A stretch of 64,000 nucleotides of DNA from Candidatus Villigracilis vicinus. GTDB taxonomy: Bacteria; Chloroflexota; Anaerolineae; Anaerolineales; Villigracilaceae. Made by a program: the position numbers and the translations under genes. The stretch is taken from NCBI GenBank assembly GCA_016721315.1, contig JADKIL010000005.1, positions 124,001 through 188,000 on the forward strand, given 5' to 3'. Every line of letters begins with the position of its first letter. Positions within the stretch are counted from its first letter, which is position 1. Below, in pieces: positions 60,155 through 64,000 of this stretch. The notes under the pieces were generated by a model. That model had not been told where the DNA came from. It worked only from the letters and a program-made list of their open reading frames with translations, and did no database searches.

Positions 60155-62242
60155 ATGACCTCCCGTTACGATATTTTGTTTCAGCCTATCCAGATCGGAC
60201 CTGTGACTGCGCCGAATCGTTTCTATCAAGTGCCGCACTGCAACGGCTTTGGCTGGCGCATGCCCAAGGGACTCGCCGCCATGCGCGGTATGAAAGCAGA
60301 AGGAGGTTGGGGCGTGGTTTGTACTGAGGAAACGGAAATTCACTACACCAGCGATCTCTCGCCATTCTTCGAAGGACGCATTTGGGATGATGCCGACATT
60401 CCTTCCTTGCAGTTGATGACTGAATCCGTCCATAAACACGGCTCACTGGCTGGCATTGAATTAGCTTACAACGGACGCGACGCCTCGAACCTTTACACCC
60501 GCGCAGCTCCTTTCGACCTCGCCTCACGCGGACTTGTCGGTGGCAGCGGCTATGAACCGGGTCAATCACGCGCCGCATCAAAAGATGATCTCAAACAAAT
60601 CCGTAAATGGCATCGCAATGCCGCCATCCGCGCCAAACGGGCAGGCTTCGACATCATCTACTGCTATGCCGGGCACAACTTGACGCTTGCATTTCATCTT
60701 TTATCCAAAGATAATGACCGTTCTGATGAATACGGCGGTTCGCTTGAAAACCGGGTGCGTTTCTTCCGCGAACTGATCGAAGATACCAAAGAGGCTGTTG
60801 GCGACACTTGTGCTGTGGCGGTACGTTTCGCTGTGGACGAACTCCTTGGCGCAGAAGGCATGCAACATGACGGCGAAGCGCGTGACATCGTTGGTATGCT
60901 CGCCGAATTGCCCGACTTGTGGGATGTTAACATCAGTTCATGGAAGAACGATTCCATTACTTCGCGTTTTGGGAAGGAAGGTCACCAGGAAAAATATATT
61001 GCCTTCGTCAAACAACTGACCACAAAACCCGTCGTCGGCGTGGGACGTTACACTTCACCCGATAGCATGGTCTCTGCCATTGAGCGCGGCATCATGGACA
61101 TGATCGGCGCGGCACGCCCCTCCATTGCCGACCCCTTCCTGCCGACCAAGATCAAGGAAGGCAGGCACGAAGATATTCGCGAGTGCATCGGCTGTAACAT
61201 CTGCGTCACCGGCGATACCCGTTTCGTTCCCATTCGATGTACGCAGAATCCCACCATGGGCGAAGAGTTCCGCCGCGATTGGCATCCAGAGATCATTGCG
61301 CCCAAAAAATCAGAAGAAGAAATTCTCATCGTCGGTGCTGGACCCGCAGGGTTGGAAGCGGCTCGAGCGTTAGGTCAGCGCGGGTACAGAGTCATTCTCA
61401 CCGACGCGAAGCGTGAGGCGGGCGGGCGTGTGCTGCTCGAGTCACAACTTCCAAATCTGATCGAATGGCGGCGTGTCATTGATTGGCGTCTGACACAGAT
61501 TCAAAAACTCGAAAATGTTTTCTTTTATCCGTCCAGCAAAGTCTCAGTGGAAGATGCGCTCGAAGCTGGCGCGCCGCATATCATCATTGCCACCGGTTCC
61601 ACCTGGAGGCGTGATGGCATGGGGCGATATCATTCGCGTCCCCTCCCTGGCAATGGCAATGTCTTCACGCCCGATGACTTGATGAGCGGAAAACTCCCCA
61701 CAGGCAAAGTTCTCATCTACGACGACGACCATTACTACATGGGCGGCGTGTTGGCAGAATTACTTGCCACAAACGGATGTGAGGTCACGCTCGTTACACC
61801 TGCGCCTACCATCTCAGCATGGACTGAATACACCCTCGAACAGAGCCGAATCTACAAACGCCTCCTCAGCCTGAATGTGACTCTTCTTCCGTATCACGCT
61901 CTCGCCTCCTTCTCTCCGACAACGGCTGCCATCACACATACAATTACCAACACTGAAACATCTCTCGCCTGTGACGCCATCGTCATGGTCACAGATAGAA
62001 TCCCCAACGACAGTCTGTATCACGAACTCAAGCCCGCCCTTGCGGATGGTCGGCTCAAGTCCCTGCGCCTCATCGGCGACGCTGAAGCGCCCAACATCAT
62101 CGCCCAAGCCGTCTTTAGCGGACACCTCGCTGCCAGAGAATTCAACGAAGTCATTGACCCCGATATGACTCCATTTAGGGTGGAGCGATTATTTCAATCA
62201 AGAAACGGAGACAAAATTCATGAAGAGGATAAAGGAACTTGA
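60155..62242 (+). CDS. Trimethylamine dehydrogenase-type iron-sulfur flavoprotein
   Basis: A 695-residue enzyme of the trimethylamine/dimethylamine/histamine dehydrogenase group. Order: FMN TIM barrel with [12 protein letters not shown], where Cys29 aligns with the cysteine that binds FMN covalently in trimethylamine dehydrogenase; YxxH catalytic pair (YAGH) and [13 protein letters not shown]; 4Fe-4S site CIGCNICV...[11 protein letters not shown]; then the NAD/FAD-like domain [18 protein letters not shown]. It would oxidise an amine and pass electrons to a flavoprotein acceptor, not seen nearby. AAAGGA precedes the ATG. The last 17 residues read through into the next gene; see the 63353-63409 remnant. 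Confidence 0.92.
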   Translation: MTSRYDILFQPIQIGPVTAPNRFYQVPHCNGFGWRMPKGLAAMRGMKAEGGWGVVCTEETEIHYTSDLSPFFEGRIWDDADIPSLQLMTESVHKHGSLAGIELAYNGRDASNLYTRAAPFDLASRGLVGGSGYEPGQSRAASKDDLKQIRKWHRNAAIRAKRAGFDIIYCYAGHNLTLAFHLLSKDNDRSDEYGGSLENRVRFFRELIEDTKEAVGDTCAVAVRFAVDELLGAEGMQHDGEARDIVGMLAELPDLWDVNISSWKNDSITSRFGKEGHQEKYIAFVKQLTTKPVVGVGRYTSPDSMVSAIERGIMDMIGAARPSIADPFLPTKIKEGRHEDIRECIGCNICVTGDTRFVPIRCTQNPTMGEEFRRDWHPEIIAPKKSEEEILIVGAGPAGLEAARALGQRGYRVILTDAKREAGGRVLLESQLPNLIEWRRVIDWRLTQIQKLENVFFYPSSKVSVEDALEAGAPHIIIATGSTWRRDGMGRYHSRPLPGNGNVFTPDDLMSGKLPTGKVLIYDDDHYYMGGVLAELLATNGCEVTLVTPAPTISAWTEYTLEQSRIYKRLLSLNVTLLPYHALASFSPTTAAITHTITNTETSLACDAIVMVTDRIPNDSLYHELKPALADGRLKSLRLIGDAEAPNIIAQAVFSGHLAAREFNEVIDPDMTPFRVERLFQSRNGDKIHEEDKGT

Positions 62243-63328
62243 TGGCATACGTGGAATAGCAATACTACTTGTATTAACTTATCATTATTTTTTCAATGGA
62301 GCGGTGATTGATAGCCAATTAGTAAATCAGTTTCTCAAGTTATTACATTTAGGATGGAGCGGCGTTGACCTGTTTTTTGTATTATCAGGCTTCTTAATAG
62401 TTGGAGTTTTATTAGACTCAAAAATTCGAGCAACTTTTTTTCCGTCTTTTATATCCGTAGAGCCCTACGAATATTACCGCTATACTATGTATTACTTGCA
62501 TCATTCCTTATACTCCCAAGGTTTATTTCAAATGAGGATCTATTCAAACACACTCTCCCATTCTGGAGCTATTTATCTTTTACTCAAAACCTCTTTATGC
62601 TCAAGCTTGATTTTGGAAGCAGCTGGTTAGCAGTCACATGGTCATTAGCAGTAGAAGAACAATTCTATCTGTTACTTCCTCTTCTGGTTTGGAAACTCGA
62701 CAAAAAGAAGCTGGTATATGTTTTTGTAAGCCTCATTGCCATTGCACCAATCATACGGGTTTTATTTAATGGATTAGGGGGATACATATTTACATTTGCA
62801 CGTTCAGATGTTCTCCTGACAGGCGGATTATTAGCTATTGCCTATAGAGATCAAAAAACCAAAGACTTTCTTGTTCGGAACATCAACTTACTGGTCGTTC
62901 TATTTTTTATTTTTCTTTTCGGTGCAGGGACATTAATACTTCAAGGATTTACGCATATTGGTGATCCTTTTGTGCATTCATGGATGGGAGGGCTTTACAG
63001 CTTGTTTTTAACTATCTGCATATTAAGCCCAAGTAAAATAACCAATATCTTCGTGTCCAATCCTTTTTTTATTTGGTTGGGCGTTAGGTCATATAGCATA
63101 TATTTATTTCATTTACCAATCACTATTCTTACCCATCAGTTCGTAACCGGGCATAAAAATCCATACTATTCAAATTGGGACGAGTTTTTTGTAACATTAT
63201 TATCAATGGGTATTACGATCGTATTTGCAGAATTATCCATGAAGGTTTTTGAGGGATTTTTTCTTTCATACGGAAAAAGTTTTCAGTACAAATTTGATAA
63301 AACTCCCCTACCCATCTCTAAAGAATAA
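62220..63328 (+). pseudogene. OafA/YrhL-type acyltransferase split by a frameshift in a T7 run
   Basis: A membrane O-acyltransferase (acyltransferase 3 family) in two frames. Part 1 from the ATG at 62220: [22 protein letters not shown] with the catalytic His, then [10 protein letters not shown]. At 62435-62441 (seven T) the correct reading moves to the -1 frame: TTT TTT TCC GTC gives [21 protein letters not shown], and continues as WSLAVEEQFYLLLPLLVW with further helices to 63328. One extra T would restore a 370-residue protein. Possible causes: sequencing error, phase variation, slippage, or decay. It is clearly AT-richer than its neighbours and overlaps the oxidoreductase end by 23 bases. 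Confidence 0.85.
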
Positions 63329-63352
63329 CTTTTCAACCTGGAAAACTCAATC

Positions 63353-63409
63353 AGAGAATTCGACGAAATCATTGATCCTGATGTGATGCCCTCTAAAATA
63401 GAGATCTAG
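63353..63409 (+). pseudogene. Remnant of an oxidoreductase 3' end
   Basis: Eighteen codons and a TAG (REFDEIIDPDVMPSKIEI) match residues 661-678 of the flavoprotein at 60155 ([18 protein letters not shown]); 29 of the first 36 bases are identical. There is no start codon. It lies just after the acyltransferase and looks like the end of a related gene, or the displaced original 3' end of the flavoprotein. Confidence 0.75.
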
Positions 63410-63475
63410 TTTTTAACTCCTCACGTTTCACTTCGCATGGTGAAGCATGAAAAGTGAAATGCGAAAGAAAACTCC

Positions 63476-64000
63476 ATGCCTTCCCCTCTCATCCTTGTTA
63501 CCGGCGCGACGGGTTACATTGCCAGCTTGCTCATCCCGCAATTGCTCGAAAAAGGCTATCGTGTTCGTACAATGGCTCGCCACCCGGAACGCCTCAAAAA
63601 ACGTACATGGTACAAGCAGGTCGAAATGATCCGTGCCGATGTGATGGAACCGGAAACTCTTGCAGCCGCCATGCAAGGCGTGCAGACGGCATACTATCTC
63701 ATCCACAACATGTCACGTGGACATGGGTATACCGAAGCTGAAACCCTGGCGGCTCACAACTTTTCTCAAGCCGCAGAGCAAGCGGGCGTGGAGCACATCA
63801 TCTATCTTGGCGGGCTTGCCGACCCGGAGCAACACATTGCTCCGCATATGCGCTCTCGCATTGAAACTGGTGTAACCCTGCGAAAAGGCAGCGTGCCGGT
63901 GACGGAATTTCGCGCGGGGGTTATTGCGGGCTCAGGCAGCATCTCGTTTGAGATGATCCGTTTTATGACGGAGTTATTCCCGATCATTCCTGGTCCCATT
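63476..64000 (+). CDS. NAD(P)-binding epimerase/reductase-like protein (3' end outside window)
   Basis: The first 175 codons of a Rossmann-fold protein. The nucleotide loop is LVTGATGYIASLL; VEMIRADVMEP has the acidic strand end; later AYYLIHNMSRG and VEHIIYLGGLAD match the atypical SDR/NmrA-YbjT group (often with a C-terminal DUF2867). Probable reductase or complex-assembly factor; substrate unknown. No strong Shine-Dalgarno; the ATG is chosen because the fold starts eight residues later. Its upstream gap holds short inverted pieces (TTTCACTTCGCAT / GTGAAATGCGAAA). Confidence 0.85.
   Translation, partial: MPSPLILVTGATGYIASLLIPQLLEKGYRVRTMARHPERLKKRTWYKQVEMIRADVMEPETLAAAMQGVQTAYYLIHNMSRGHGYTEAETLAAHNFSQAAEQAGVEHIIYLGGLADPEQHIAPHMRSRIETGVTLRKGSVPVTEFRAGVIAGSGSISFEMIRFMTELFPIIPGPI

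Overview
The window reads as a chromosomal segment of a Chloroflexota bacterium, most likely of the class Anaerolineae. This is an inference. It rests on monoderm-style lipoproteins with Thr/Pro-rich linkers after the lipid cysteine, several large peptide-type ABC transporters, a polyphosphate glucokinase, NarL-type signalling with membrane and GAF kinases, a moderately GC-rich base composition, and abundant intergenic palindromes. I found no rRNA, tRNA, CRISPR array, phage or transposase.

Positions 1-12741 lie almost wholly on the minus strand. They hold the 5' part of a response regulator and a two-part peptide-type ABC import locus. The first transcription unit runs lipoprotein (10216-12741), two permeases, two ATPases and a small membrane protein, ending at a terminator. 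A second OppD/OppF-type ATPase pair and a second binding lipoprotein follow without permeases of their own. The first binding protein is the most unusual gene here: its family landmarks occur in circularly permuted order, and the partner permease carries an extra extracytoplasmic insert.

Positions 13208-24017 are mostly plus-strand: a zinc-ribbon MscL, a PcrA/UvrD helicase, an aldo/keto reductase, a Nudix hydrolase, a sugar nucleotidyltransferase, an aminotransferase, an MscS channel, surface proteins and a methyltransferase. Positions 24203-32085 hold an MFS exporter with its ArsR-like regulator, polyphosphate glucokinase, a DEAD-box helicase, a DMT transporter and a zinc-ribbon/TPR/SecD-head membrane protein.

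Positions 32123-38322 form a MarR-controlled exporter locus with a heterodimeric ABC pair and an MFS pump. Positions 38335-45921 (minus) hold a Tyr-rich lipoprotein, a cytochrome P450, an arylamine N-acetyltransferase, a lipoprotein, a NarL-type two-component system and a HAD phosphatase. Positions 45965-61000 (plus) are a housekeeping and detoxification mix: a GAF/PAS kinase, a metallo-beta-lactamase-fold protein, asparaginase, endonuclease III, a YbaK deacylase, a duplicated ClbS/DfsB protein, FolK, an FAH-family enzyme, a class V aminotransferase, GIY-YIG, DinB, YCII and YwbE proteins. Positions 60155-64000 hold a trimethylamine-dehydrogenase-type flavoprotein, an AT-rich frameshifted acyltransferase inserted against its 3' end, a duplicated scrap of that 3' end, and a partial NAD(P)-binding protein.

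Between genes there are at least five copies of a palindromic repeat built from GACGATAGAC and GACCGCAGAC units, plus several other hairpin repeats, one set flanking the GIY-YIG gene. Several genes appear to have a -10 element almost touching the start codon, suggesting leaderless transcripts.
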